The notes below the pieces were generated by a model, which was not told the DNA's origin, searched no databases, and saw only the letters and a program-made list of their open reading frames with translations. A stretch of DNA of 64,000 nt from Ectocarpus siliculosus (Eukaryota; Sar; Phaeophyceae; Ectocarpales; Ectocarpaceae). This document shows positions 32,728 through 46,066 of the stretch, in pieces. The DNA lies in NCBI GenBank assembly GCA_000310025.1, contig FN649728.1, positions 310,001-374,000 of the forward strand, given 5' to 3'. Each line of letters begins with the position of its first letter. Position 1 is the first letter of the stretch. Position numbers and translations under genes: made by a program.

Positions 32728-34887
32728 ACGGCAAACGGAGGCGGTAGTCGCGAATGTATCCAGAAGTTGGTGACGTCTCTGCAAGAGGGAGTAGTTCCGA
32801 TTGGTTTGCTTCCTATGGTGTATCGTATCGAAGAAGCACGCGCTTTGCTACTGTAGGCGGATAGTCCAGCCAATGTGCATCCTGAAACTCGTCGTTTGGC
32901 GTTTGAGTGTTTGCGCTTCGTTCACAGTTTGAGTGTTGGGTGTTCTAGGGGGTTCCGACCGGTAGATCCGCATACAACGAAGTTCAAGCTTTGATTGGAC
33001 TCAGCTTCCGTGACAAAATCCCTTCAGTCACTAGTATTGTAATGTATTCTCGCTGGTTAAATTGCGAGGGTGGCGCCCACCAGAGGCGACACGACCAAGC
33101 TGGTAAGCTAGTGAAGGAATAGTCAGAATTTCGAGGGTGTGGAAGAGCATTGGGCGTGGAGGGGGGCAAAAACGGTTGTGAAGTAACAATGCTCCTTGTC
33201 TCGTCGGCGGTAACGTCGAAGAGCGCGGTGTCAATGTGTGTGTTTTTCGGACGGTCGTGGGAAAGACTACTGGTATCTATGGCGCCCGCGCACTTAGGAA
33301 TCTCTCGTTTTGGCCGAGGCTGGGGTTCTTAATCTTGACTCCTCTTGCGGCTACAAATTACCGCCATGGGTTGTCTTCATCCGTGCCGGTGCATATAACC
33401 GCTGGCATGCCGCAAGGGTAAGGGTGCAATTTCATCGGCGGTGCGAATCTTTGGTCGCTGGCTTTCCCCTCGACCCCAGCGGCGTTCGAGGAGACCGGTT
33501 CAACACGAGCTATTGCGATATTATATTAGCCCTTCAGGCACGTGATGATGTGACACTGCTGAAGAAACACCACGTTCACCTCCTGACGGGAAATATTTTA
33601 ACAAGGATCGATCTGAGAGAAAATTCGACCACTGGGGGGGACTTGCCAAATATGGCGGAGGGGGGGGAGTTGTTTCTTCTCCACCATCGGGTGTTCAACA
33701 AGAAAAAACCTTGGGGACAAACGGAAAACTACGAAAGGTTTGGCTGGAGTCGGGCTTTTCGCGATGCCGCGTGATGGACAAGACTGTTTCACCATTGTTT
33801 TATTAGGGCAATGTCTTCCCCCTGACGTTCGCATTGAGCTCCGTCGGTCTAGCCTAGCTTGAAGAAATGGCGCTCCACCCGTCACTTCAAGTACACGAAG
33901 GTGCTGAATATTGTATTTCAGCATCCATCGGATCCGTAGTACACACATTCAATCATACATTTCAGCATCCATTGGACCAGGCGTTACTGTTGACACCACA
34001 AGTCTCAGCCTAACCCTGTGTACGACCCGTCTGAAGCGTCTCTGGGGACGGGGAAATCATCTACGGAACAACACAGTCATGACCACTGTATGTATGCACG
34101 CGCCTATCACACCGCGGGAAAGCTCCAAGCGGCCATCTAAGCTGCCAATTCGCATGTGCTTCCACCGCGACCTTTCTACGCATAGTGCATCGAATCCACC
34201 GATTTTCGCATAAAAAAATCACTACCGGTACTTCCTCCTCTATCCCACAACGGCATCCGACATCTCGAACGACTTCAGGTCTCCAAAGGTACCAATCCTT
34301 CGACCACATATTTTTTTCACTCAAAAATACAACACGCACACAACTCCCCCAAAAATGCATGCCCGGCGCGCCCGCCCGCCGTATGGCCAAGGGCCCAAAA
34401 TCTACCGTGGTGAGGAGCACACGGTTGCGAGCGTTGAGGCACAGCATCTAGTGCTCCCGGAGAAAGAGAAACGATCTACAAAATAGAACATAACATAGTG
34501 GCGGTCGCTGGACGATCATCATGGCTTCCGCGCAGCATACGGTGGCGCGTTCGGCATGCCTTGCGTCGCCCCCAATGTGCGCCCGTAGAGTGTGCTGGGA
34601 GGGCTGCCTGAGCAATTTACCCTGCGATGCCATCAACAGAGAGGAGAGCGCATGGCACGCGAAAACGGTGCGTCAAGATGTAAACGGAATGTAGGCGAAA
34701 CCAGTCTGGGTGGCCGACAAGAGGGCGAAGCCACCATCTTCGGAGAAGGGTGCTTACCCAGAGGCGACTAAAACAAAGCAGGTGGCCGGCATACGCTATA
34801 CCCTAGGTTGGCCGAGTAAACGCCACAACCTTTGTCGGTCATCCTCGACTCGCTGCGTTCGACAAAGTCGCCGCCGGTTCTGCTTAC
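32728..34887. other. Intergenic between converging genes; no supported exon
   Basis: 2.1 kb between the 3' end of the channel gene and the last recognised exon of the first discoidin-LRR gene. The minus strand here should hold that gene's 3' end, but I found no exon with the required phase-1 entry that also encodes a recognisable domain such as a kinase or membrane helix. A plus-strand ORF at 33310-33774 has no domain. Confidence 0.4.
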
Positions 34888-37800
34888 CGCAAGTGTAGCC
34901 TTCCGTTCCGGGCTGGCAAGACGTTCCGGCCTCGCAGGAGATTGCCTCGGCCGGCTCGCATTCTGCGGAGGGATGTACGTCAAATAAAGGTGAACACGTC
35001 CCGCGGAAAAGTAGAGTTTTTAACGTGGCACAGATTTTCCAGCTTGAAAGGTTCGTTCCATTGCAGTTTCATACGTATCCCTCAGTTACGGGGGAAGCTG
35101 AAACGAGGACGGGTGCCGTAAGTGCAACAACACATGTTCCCGGCAGGGCACATCGTGTAGGTTAGACCGAGAGGCAAGCTTCCTATCCGAGAACTCACCG
35201 CAGGTTCCTTCCAGAATTTCTTCCTCCGGTTGGAACCAGAGATCGATTGTTGTCGCAGTCCTGGCACGCGCACAATAGTATCAACGGTGAAGGGTATACT
35301 GTCAATATAAACATGAAGCGCACTATCATCAACCAAAAGGAGCGGAAGCACTACATTGAGTGGAAGTTCGCGGGACGAGGAAAAGTGCACACCTGTGGCA
35401 TCGATGAAAGCATCACCAAAAACACCAGTTTCATCTCCTACCAATACTTGTACAGTCCTTTGACTCCGTCGACAAAGCGGCCAGCGGCACAATCGTGAAC
35501 GTCATCAACAACACCTTGCTCACGATGCACTCAAAGTTACAGCCGAACATATCATCGGTAGAACTCACGAGGAGGGAAGGCACTGCAACTGTACATCGGG
35601 AAAACGCGAAACATCGGTGGAGAGCGTCCTGCTCGCGAAGCCGCAGTGCCGGAGTCATTGTCGTGGTCGTTAGTGTCGATTTTGTGGTAAAGAACGAGGC
35701 AGACGTTGTTGCGGTCGTTCATGTCGTCGATGTTGTCGTCGAAAAGGAGACAAGAGCGCGTTCGCACCGTAGCGGAGGCGTCGGCGGCGTGGTTAGTTTT
35801 GCTGCAACTGGAAAGCTTGACATTGGTACCATCATCTTGTTTGTATTGACTGGTGGGCGCAGACGAGGATGCAGGCGTGAAAGGAAACCCATGTTCTCGG
35901 CAACTCGAAGTGCCAGGGGTCCATTTGGCCGGTGGGGGACTTGCTCAAAGATGACACGCGTTTCTCACGCCACAACTGGAATGACCGTTCACTTGCCACA
36001 ATCGGAAATATGATGCACTTACAACTCCTGGAGGGCGGTTAGCGGCGTAAACACTCCTGCCGGCAGGGAGCTCAGCTTTGCGGAAGTCACTCCTAGGTCC
36101 ACAAGACTTGTCATTCCTTCGAAGAGGCCTTCGGGCAGAGCCTCCAAGCTGCTCCAGTGAATCGACCTAAAACCAGGATCCAGAAACATAGGTCGGTTTC
36201 GACTGGTTTGTAGGAAGGGGCGAGAGGGTCGCCAACAAGACCCTTGTCATCCATTTCCGACAACCCTTGCGCGATCCATTGGTGGGATACTGTGGTACGT
36301 TTTCCCTTTCTTCCTTGTTCTCACACCCGTCGGAATGACGGATTTTGCGATCATTAACCAACCAGCGGCCCAACAGGCATCAACGAGTGAGTACGGAACG
36401 GCGGGTCATTCTCTGGCAGGCCTCACACAACCATCGAAGGCGGGATTTTTCGCGAGGAGGAACAATCTATAAGGGTTATTCGAGCATCGGCGAGCCAATC
36501 ACCTCTCCTGCTAGGCGTGCTCGAACTACCGCGCGACCCAGTCAGCGGGTGTGACCCAGGCACACGACGGTGTTGCATGGCGTGGGGACTTTTCTGCCTC
36601 TTCTCAACAGAGATAACAATGGGCAGGAATGCTAGCAGCACGTTGAAAGTAACCGACAAGGTCAGAACCTGCTCCTTGAATTCATGTATTCCACACGATT
36701 GCACCATGTTGTCCGGACATGTTGCACTCACAGCTTGGTGAGAGACGAAAGGCCGTCGAACACACCGGCGGGGAGTGTCTGCAACCCGGTGTAGGAGATA
36801 TCCCTGGAAAAAAGGGCAAGAGAAGCGCAGCAGATCACAACACAGTTCTTAAACCTCATGCTTTCCGTTCAAGCTAACAGCTATGAAGTCTGACAGCGAA
36901 GTACACACCCACCGCCGGGTAGAGAAAATGGCGTGGAGGGTCATCAACGGATCAAAGTGCTGCAGTCTATCTGTACTTGACGGAGGCTTCGTGTGGAGGG
37001 TGTGCGCGAGAGAAAGATCTGCTGGCGGGTTCCGACAAGTGAAGCCGTTGAGTGGAAGTCCAACGTTCTTTTGTTGTGTTGTCCGTTGCAATCCCCCCCC
37101 ACCCATTGAGACAATCATATTGCGGCGGAAGGTTCGGTCTCCACGACGGGATGCACGGTAGCGTTGTGGGATGAGGCTCAGGAGAGACCCTTGTGAAATT
37201 CCTCAAGCCTTTGTCGCGCGCGCTGTTGTGGAGCCTACTTTGTCAAGGAGCGGCGGGCTCGAGGAGCGGCTGAAAAGCCCACTAAGGCATTTAGCATTTT
37301 TGCCATATAAAGGACGCAAAAAAATGACTGATCGCGGTTCAAAATACCACGGGCGACTACAGGGGTGTACACGAAACCATTCTCACATATCGAGGATGTT
37401 GTCCAAGCCTGAGAAGACCCCCACCGGCAAGGTGGTCAGGTCGTCATGGAAGGGCATATACCTGAGACATTTTCGACGGAAAACATCAGAACGACTAGAT
37501 TATGACGGGGCATGAAACGGAGAATGGTCAAGCAGCGCGAAAGTTAATCTCGAGGTTCTCGTGCAAACTGCTGCACCTCGTGGACAATCATGGTTTCGAT
37601 TGTTAGGGACGTGGCTCGGAGCACAGTCGTGTCGTTCCGAGCGAAACTTGTTATCGACCTCCTTGTGACAAGTCTTTGATTGTACTGGCCGTTTTCCGGG
37701 TAATCACGTACACGAACTGGATGTCGGCCTTCCCGAAGATCTCCAAGCACGCCGGAATGTCAGCGCCGTCAGCATCCACGAAGTTGCAGTTGTTCAAGTA

Positions 37801-40800
37801 TCTGTAGCCATCAGCACGATAGGTATGATGTGGCAGGTTGGCGGGACATCAAAAACCATATGCTTCAATCTAGGTTGACCTCGACTGTCGAGTGAGCAAG
37901 TGGGTGAGAGACAGGGCCGAAATCTTGGCCTCGTAGAGTAACTGGTAAGCGTTGATAGAGCAAACAGCGGTCAAGCCCCAAAGACGATTGCGCGGCAATG
38001 CCAGTGGGAAAGGTGAAACGAAGCAATACCGTCGAATGTATCTACGCTGTGCACGGGGGGGGGCATGCGGGCTCCCGATATATCGATCTCCGTAGCCAGC
38101 TGTCAGCATTATCACAGACTATCCACGTCGCGGTGGCTTGGTTGGGCGCGCCAGTCGGACTCACACGGTGTTCGGGTCGTCTTCGCTCGGAAGGCACCTG
38201 TAGTCGTCGCTCGTGCTGTCGAAGCAAACATTTAGATCTGCAAGAAATATCCATCCGCCGGTTCCGTCAGTTCGAAGGCATTGTTGTTTCTGCCACCAGG
38301 GGGGTTGAAGCCAGCTACACGCATTCTATCGACGCTCGGTGGGGCACAATGGCGACGACAAACGATGGTAGCGGAGATGCGAGAGTTTGCACAATGCAAT
38401 ACGCTTCCCCTCGTGAGAGCATATCGCAAAAGCGGTAGTATGTGGTACCTGTGGTGGGCGGGAGGGTTGGAGAAGGTGTGGCCGGTGTCGTGGGGCTGGG
38501 GGGTGGCGCAACTCCGTTGTACACCATGATCTCCGTCTGCAGCGATGCCGGACAAGAAAATTCAGCAGATTTGTCCAAATGCCGTACGGTTTGGATAAGA
38601 CATGGATGGTCCTATAGGAAGAGTCATGTTTCACTTGGGTTGACCAATGACCTTCAGGGTAGAAGCGACAAGCCGTGAGCAGTCATTGCACCATACAATG
38701 GGAGGAAGCGCGGGCCGACACACCACCGCGAAATCAGAAGCGCCAAAACACCTAATACATATGCTCGATCAACGCTGGTTCCAAACCAGGTGGGACAATA
38801 TATTCTGCCTTGATACTTGTCCCGAACCCTTGGCGTGCAAAAATCAAGGCCCGTCGAAATGACATTCAACCAACGACGGCTGACCTCGACGATGCTCAAC
38901 CACTCGGAGTCAGACAGCTCAGCACCCGTGATAGTTACAACTTGACCGGTTGCTCCAGACATGTCGACGCTCTCGAACCCGCTCGTGGTTCCCGAGCTGG
39001 TCCATGTCGTGACAAGATCTCCATCGACGGCCACGCCTACTGTGCGTACTCTGGTGTCACCCTGGTACATCGCTGAATGTTGGCGTGGGGTGGTGGGGGG
39101 GTCGTGAATTGGCGGGTCACGGCGGACCAGCATGTGGCTGCCGCTTGTGCACGCTTGTTGGATCCAATTATGGGCATGAGTCAGAGATAAATGTATGTAG
39201 GCAGTCACATCTCTAGCGCCGGGCAACTTGGTCTTGGGTTTTGGCGCACGATTCAGAGACAAGTTTCAGTTCGGGCTACAGAATGGGGGTGAGCTGCAGA
39301 GTTGACACGGGAACGGGAATTCAAAATGCACCCCAGGAAACCAAAATGGAGCAAGATAGCCCTACGAGCGGAGCAAGATGTGAGTGTGATGGGCTAGGCG
39401 GTGTTGAACCGGAAGGGATTGGTGTTTTGGACTCGTGCGTACCGAGTTGAAGCTCATCGATGCTGTACTCAGCCCCAAGGTCGTAAGAGATGCTGCAGAG
39501 GCCGCCGAGCTCGGGAGCACACGACCACCTGGAATCCTCGGACATGTCGCCATCCTACCAAAACCGTTTCACAAGGGAAGGAGAGAAGAGGAAGAAGATA
39601 AAGAATGCAACCAATGGAAGGGCGTGGAGATCGTAAGAATCGTTCTGAGAGCTTGCGGCCATCATCAGATCCGAGAGTCATCAACCGTGATATCGGCAGC
39701 AACCAGGGCCTGGGGGCATGCTTACGCACGACCCAAGCGTGTGGAGGACGTTCACAACATCATCCATGGACCACCAAACCACATTGAGGCCGCCGATACG
39801 GCCTTTTGTTTCGTCCCGTGAACGGAACAGAACAACGGGATCGTCTTAAGTACCCGGCAGTCGATGCGAGTCCTTACCCTTGTGAGCGCTGCCGTGCACC
39901 CTTCGGGGTCGCAGCCAACGGTGTCTCCGAGTCGATCGTCGTAGAGATCTGCCGTAGCCGTGACTGTTCCCAGTTCGCCGGCCTCCACCACATCGACCTC
40001 GCTACCGTCATCGCCATCGTCGACCAGTATTTCCACCTGCGCATTCAGCAGGTGGCAAATGCGCGTGCTTGACTTGTGCCAACCGGTGCGATATATCGCA
40101 GAGTCGTTGGTAGTGTACCAGTGCTGACCGTTGAAAGATCCACCGCCTTCGGATCTATGTGCCTCTGTCCTGTGCAATACTCTTTCAACCTCGAGCAACA
40201 ATAGCTGGGTTGTGTGTGCGTTTGGCGTATTGTGATGTCATCCCGTCGGTGAACATTCTAGGGTAAACAATTTGACACAGTATGTTGGAAAAAAATCATT
40301 TCACGCCGAGATTGTGCCAACCTCTAGGATGCTGAGCCATTCCCAGTCCTGCAGATCACCGACCAGCTCCACGACCTTGCCATCGACACCGAGGTCAATG
40401 CTTTCGAAGTCGGAGGTCGTTCCCGAGCTCGTCCAACTGAAGGCATAGTTACCATCTACGGAGATGTCGATGGTCCTCGTCCGTGTGTCCCCCTGGTACA
40501 GTGCTGCGAGCACGGCCCAAGCGAGCAGTGTTGTGGGGCTTGTCCTACTGTATTTATGTCATCGTTGGATGGTGGATCGGGGAATGCTCCTGCGAACGGT
40601 TCGGGTTGACAGCAAATACACGGCCACCTCTCCCCTCTACGACCTCCCTCTCCTCCGACCGGCCCCTGCCACCTCCCTCTCTCTCGCGCTCTCTCTGTAG
40701 CATGTACCGGTGGCGGGGTATTTTGAACGAAGAAGGGCGGCGAATCCATCTATCGCATTTGTAGAAGGGGATTGGGAAGTACCACGAGGGCATAGGTGCG

Positions 40801-42138
40801 AAACCTACGCAGACGTCGGCAAAGTCACACACGCAATTGGCACCGTTTCGCGCGGAGTCTGTTTCTTTGTGATTCGTACGCAGGTTCGCCCCCTAGATTA
40901 CACAAGTCTCGGAAGAACCTTGCCTGCTCCACACAGATCTACAGCGCTGCTGTATGACTAGGCGTATTGTGCGTTCCCCGCACAAGCTTGAGTATGTCGT
41001 TCCTTCCACGTGGACCATGGGAGGGTGTACCGTTCCCGCGACAATGATGCAGACAATAATATTTCTTTCCTACTGGAAAAATTTGCCAGATCTTATTTCT
41101 GAGCATGGCCAGTGACGATGCGACGCTTCAACCGCCCGCTACAGCAATATCCCGAAGAATACAAAAAATCAAGGTCGGAGATACAACGCACACAATGTAG
41201 CGTGTGTGCACCAAGTTTTCTTCCGCCTTTTCTAATTCTCAAGACACTCCGATGTTGTTATGGTATTTGGAGGTGGCCGTGTGATGGTGCGTTACCATGC
41301 TTGTAAATAGTTGGCGATATCAGAAGTTAGTTATGTAACGACACTCGAAAAATCATGTTTTCCGAGTCATTCGCCATTTATTCTGTTCAAGTATCGCTCT
41401 TGGGTCGTGGTGTGTTTGATGCCGGCTGCATGACGTTCATGCACGGTGACACGAAAGCATAATCGGGAGAACACAGGAAAGCAACAACAACCCTGCTGTC
41501 CACACAACATCAAAGGGCACTACCAGTGGTCAGTGAAGATAGATAAGCAAATTACATTACACTGACGTGAGAGGCCAAATGCAGCAGTAGTCTATGTCCA
41601 AATGAAAGGCGAAAAACCCTAATCCTCACCTATCTTCAGAGCTTCGAGATGCTGCTCGTCTTCGAGAGTGTAGGTGATGGTGCACCCAGAGTCGCTGGAG
41701 TCGAGCGAAGGTGCACACGACCAGCGAGATTCATCGCTCGTGATGCCGTCCTGTGTACGGACATAAAAAGTGAACACAATACCGGAGAAGTCCTTTCGTT
41801 CGTGTGTATTTGGTGCGGTGAAAAATTACTTCAAGTACAGCAGTGTCTACAGCAGCGCTATCTACTCTCTCTGTATCTACAGTATCTGCAGCGTGTACCG
41901 CAGTACGAGTAATGAACCAGGTGCACGCGAAACACTTGTCTTTCACACTCACTCTCGTATTGGCGCCCACGCAACCGGCGGGTGGGCATCCATAGGGTAA
42001 GGTCGCGCGATCGTCGAACACAGGTGCCTCTGTCGTGACACCGGTGAGAGTTCCGGCGTCAACAATCGCCGCGTCCACAACACAGGCACCCGCCGCGACT
42101 GCTGCTGCGAACGCGGCCCAGCTGCGTGAAAGGGCCAT
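34888..42138 (-). CDS. Discoidin-discoidin-LRR-Cys-rich secreted/surface protein, paralogue A
   Basis: Fourteen phase-consistent exons: 42138-41953, 41750-41630, 40503-40322, 40036-39878, 39554-39443, 39072-38885, 38536-38449, 38237-38165, 37801-37712, 37461-37387, 36803-36732, 36166-36023, 35260-35199, 34962-34888; 542 residues so far, with the 3' end not found. Exon 1 starts with a signal peptide (MALSRSWAAFAAAVAAGACV). Exons 1-3 and 4-6 each encode one F5/8 type C-like module with DESRWSCAP, then YQGDTRTRTIDISVDG, SSGTTSDFES and EWLSILEVEI, the pattern of discoidin/CBM32 domains on alginate-active enzymes (family knowledge). A Pro/Thr linker, an LRR cap (CFDSTSDDYRC), LRRs (LTTLPVGVFSGLDNI) and two Cys-rich exons (CEPAEAISCEAGTSCQPG) follow. 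Likely wall-polysaccharide or ligand recognition outside the cell; inference. Confidence 0.8.
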
Positions 42139-43283
42139 GGCTTTTCTACACGACGAGAAGGGGGTGTGCAATATCGTTTACCGCTTCTTGATGGTCTCGT
42201 GCTAGGCAGCTGCGCGTGTGGAATGAGATTGTGTGTTTGAGCTTCGGCGACATACTACATACCCCGCGAGATATGCATACCGTAGATGGAAGATGGACGT
42301 TCGCGCTAGCGTCGAAATTACTTCGAGAAGTCTGAAGTCTGGCTGGAGAAATACCCCGAACAGGCATGGACAGCAGGACCTCCGACCTCTTTCTCTCTCC
42401 CTGCCAAAATCGGTACATCCAGTCTTATGTAGCAATAGATATGTCATGCTCCACAGCATCCAGTATGGAACACCCCTAAAAATATTCGCGACGTGCTCGA
42501 TGTTGCACCTGTGGCTGTGGGTGAGAGGGTGCGAGGGTGCGGGCTAACTATTGTTTGCGGGCGCGCGGACACAGGTTTGGTGACGCACAAGGTTCCTGCT
42601 CGGTAAGGAGAGCGGCGGAACTACATATGTACCAGTACAGCAGTACCGCACCGTCCAGCAGTTCATTTACAAGCGAGCGAAAGCACGACTGTGGTTTACA
42701 GCGCACACCTTTCCGTCGATGTCATGTATCGTCGCTGCACTGGAGAGTTTGTTGCGATATTGTTTGACTTCAAAAATGCCCCACCAACTTTCCTTCTGCC
42801 TCAGGTTCCGGCTAGAGCTCGGACCGATATCACATGCGTAGGAGCGAAACTCGATCCAAGGGCATCACACACACCACTACTGCTGTACGACATGCTCTTT
42901 CCGAAAATCTTCCTCGGTGCGCATGTCTCAGTAGTTCGTGGTGTGATACGAGGTTCCCCATCTCACCCCTTTTCTTCCGCTCTCCGTCTCTGTCTCGATC
43001 TATTCTCTTTCCAACTCTCAGGCCTTGCCACCCACCAAATCGTTGTAGACTGTCGTTGAAGGCAGAGCACGCCGCAAGATAAGAGACTACAGCCCTCCAG
43101 CGGCGCTCCACACATGAAAGAAAACATTTCTCTCGAAACAGCCAGGATATGCCTTTCATACGAATTAACAAAGAAGTCCGAGGGTCCAGATCGTGCTACT
43201 CGACCGAGATTCGAACGCCCCCTTCATCCGTAAGATGGTCACGAGACTTCAACTACACCAATTGCGGCACGCGGTACGTCGCT
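42139..43283. other. Upstream region of paralogue A
   Basis: Non-coding as far as I can see and aligned with 55162-56213. It carries TA-CAGCAG-TA at 42636-42645 and TA-CTGCTG-TA at 42878-42887; at the latter position block B has the empty version. Promoter elements of paralogue A should be here but none is distinctive. Confidence 0.5.
42878..42887. repeat. TA-CTGCTG-TA micro-insertion, absent in the paralogous block
   Basis: Block A reads CCACTAC-TGCTGTAC-GACATG; block B (about 55940) reads CCACTAC-GACATG. Flanks are otherwise nearly identical, so the 8-bp difference is unambiguous. Confidence 0.8.
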
Positions 43284-43474
43284 ATGCGTGAATGCTCGAG
43301 CTCTTGTTGGCACCCACGTAACGGCGGGTTGACATCCATAGGGAAATATCGTGCAAGCGTCGTACACGGGGGCCTCTGTCGCGGCACCGGTGAGAGTTCC
43401 CGAGTCGACTATGACCTCATCCACACGCAGGCACTCGCGACTGCCGTTGCGAGCGTGAACCAGCAACGAGTCAT
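43284..43474 (-). pseudogene. Degenerate copy of the discoidin gene's first exon (copy C)
   Basis: ATG at 43474, a signal-peptide-like LATAVASACV, then a frameshift, then VIVDSGTLTGAATEAPVYD and FPYGCQP matching exon 1 of the main gene. The conserved second Cys is lost and no exons 2-3 follow. The same frameshift is present in the copy at 60918-61030. Confidence 0.7.
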
Positions 43475-43535
43475 GGCATCTGCACGATAGATGAGATGTG
43501 GTAACGTAGTGCTGCTGCCAATGTGTCGTGTGCAG

Positions 43536-43890
43536 CTAATTAGTTGCGTATGTGGTGTGTGGGGGTGTGCCGGAAGCCCCCACAACCGTTGTCGTGTGCC
43601 TCGAAACATGGCGCAGAATACCGAGAGATGCATTCAGGGCTACGGTAAAAGTACGGGGTACCAAAATACCCCCGACAGTCAGGATCGATGTGTAGCTTCT
43701 GTCGTCCGTCAAAATGACGTCCACGAATATCGGAATCGGCTGAGAGCGCTGATAGCGGTGAGCACTGGTGTACGTGTGACTGACGTTTGTGTCGAAGTTC
43801 AGGGTGAATTGTTGGGCAGCACAAGGCGGAGTCCTGCACGTCTGGTCGAAACGTGTGCCCGGTACAGCGATTCGGAATGCTTTCGACCCT
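43536..43890 (-). CDS. Conserved coding-like segment, beta-rich, unknown
   Basis: The minus strand reads GSKAFRIAVPGTRFDQTC, FTLNFDTNVSHTYTSA, then after a change of frame near 43725 DVILTDDRSYTSILTVGGIL. The block-B copy (61253-61450) keeps the first part open with conservative replacements, suggesting past selection on the protein. No start or splice sites are certain. It may be a separate small gene or upstream exons of a decayed paralogue. Confidence 0.35.
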
Positions 43891-44759
43891 CCATGTGAGA
43901 TGCGGGGAGTGGGATGGGCATTATGTTTTTCGGGATTCTAGAGACCCCACTTTATGTCCTTACTTGGCCGATCACTGAAACGAACTTCTGTACACAAGCT
44001 GCAGCACGTAGCAGCAAAAACTGACTCCCGCCTACGTTAGTCGATGTGATTGCTCGTAGAGGCAAGCTGCGATACCAAAAAAAAGGGCACAGACGCGATG
44101 AAGGTTCACACACAACCAATCACTACCTGTGTCAACCTGTGTGCAAAAATGCATGCGTGCTTACAATCTTGTTGTATCCTTACCACGGCGTTATTGACAC
44201 GAAGAAAACGGTGGGCACAGACGGACAACCATCGGCCAATACTCAATCTGTCTGATGGAGAGAACACAGATGAGAAAAGACTCACCACATCTAAATGCAT
44301 GCAACCACGCTAAATCGGTGTTGCGTGCCAAAATGTATGCGCGCTTAAATTGTAATTGCATCCCATTGAGTTCGATGTCGCACACATCATCTGCGGGTGC
44401 ATGGATCAGCGACAGATGATGATGACGTGTGAGAGTAATCAACGCATTTTTACTTTGTACAATACGTACGTCACGCTATGTACGCACGCTGCCTTGCTGC
44501 TGTGATGCCACGCAAAAACAATTTCGACGACCCTACGCTGCTCAGCACACCACGGGCACGACACGACCACTCATTCCAGTTGAAACCAGGGGCACGACCA
44601 CTCATCCTAGTTAATAGCGAAGAAGGTGCCCACTAGAGTGTTGGTACACCCAGAGCAGTAGAGAATCATAAAGCCGATGTCAGACATGGCACAACTTTAT
44701 TGACAAAGGATCCCCGCCAACAAACGTATGTATGCATGTGCACGCCGGAATACCAAGAA

Positions 44760-45590
44760 CAAATTATGTTTCCAACACGGCGGAATAATCTATCACGGAG
44801 TACGTGGCAGACGTGTTCCCCGAACCTCTCGTTGGAAGGGTTGTCTTGGCCTCAAGGCGGGAAACGATGAATCATGTATGTATGTCGGACATCGGGGCTT
44901 CAAATTCATGGCAGGTAGGCAACTACAAATACACGCAAACATGTCGAGATCGGAGGTAAACTACTCTAGAATGGATTCGTGTGTTCCGACGAGAAGTCAA
45001 CAACAATAATGCGCTCGCGGAAAAAATTGTAAATGTCTCAAGATATTGTCAAAGGAGCAAACAAACATATATATGCGCGCGTAAGACCCGAACACATAGT
45101 GTGACCGCCGACACTCGGCGGAATAAGCAGCCTCCGCGGGGTAGGTAACCGGTGTGCCCCGCCCCGGCCCTGCCGTTGGCAGGCTAATCCCGGCCTCGAA
45201 GTTGGTAATCCCGTTGTAGATTGGACTTTGATGGTAGGTAGGTAACTATACGCATGCGCAAATTGGTCGAGATCGGAGTTATTGTACAATGGATGCATGG
45301 ATGGATGGATGTGTTCCGACGAGGAAAACAGAGAGTCATAGAGTCATCAATCATCAATCATCAAGTTGTTTATGTGCGTACAAAATGCGGGGGAATAAAC
45401 TCCGTGTCGGAAGGTTGCAGCGGTGTGGCCCGAACTTCTCGTTGGCAGGCTAAATTGGTAGACACACAGCTATTCCAGCGTCGAGGGACTTAATAATCCA
45501 GCTGTAGATTGGGCGGGGCTTCAATTTGGTGGAGTATCGGCAACATTTAGGCACAAATTAATGGAGATCGGAGAAATTTGGTGCCGGAAG
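44760..45590. repeat. Three diverged tandem copies of a ~330-bp unit
   Basis: Shared blocks recur in order: a GCGGAATAA-like start, CCGAAC-TCTCGTTGG, GGCTTCAA, GGTAGG-AACTA and GAGATCGGAG (near 44955, 45273 and 45570). Copies are too diverged for a precise unit length. Confidence 0.6.
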
Positions 45591-45879
45591 AACCGGTTGC
45601 ATGCTCGTGTTTCGTTCTTGAGAAGGTCGGTCACCGACACAAGCCAAAGATTAACGAAGAGGCACCAATCAAGCTGCAGCTTGATGAGGGCGTCTAAAGT
45701 AGTGCAGGACGGCCGATAGTCTGATTCCTCGCGCCTCGGGCGTTCGGGTCACAAAAGTGCGTGGTTTGGATCTTCGGAGTGAGCGGCGACAGATACTTTT
45801 GTTTTACCGTTCTCTGAAGCCTCTAGAGACCGTAACGGTCTCGTAGAGGAAGTGCAAACGAACTTGGTGATGAGATGTT

Positions 45880-46066
45880 GTACACACGGCGCTTAGGTGA
45901 CCAACACAGACAGAGAAACCAGACAGATGTTGTAGTCTAGGCAGTAAGCCAGCAGCATCCAAGGTACGACAGCACACGCGGTGCTTTGGTGGTCAACACT
46001 GACGGATGCACAACAGGTAACGGTTGCAGTATAGGCGGTAAGCTAGCAGCACCCAAGGTACGACAA
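45880..46066. repeat. Tandem duplication of ~93 bp
   Basis: Two copies, each ending CAGCA-CCAAGGTACGACA with one or two differences and containing GGCGGTAAGC/AGGCAGTAAGC. Non-coding. Confidence 0.65.

Larger units (their letters stand above)
34888..43990. repeat. Segmental duplication, left block
   Basis: Aligns in the same order and orientation with 47044-61560. Includes a discoidin-LRR gene, a degenerate copy of its first exon and a conserved segment. The right block is longer because it contains a TRIM, a ~400-bp insertion and a 4.5-kb LTR element. Confidence 0.9.
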
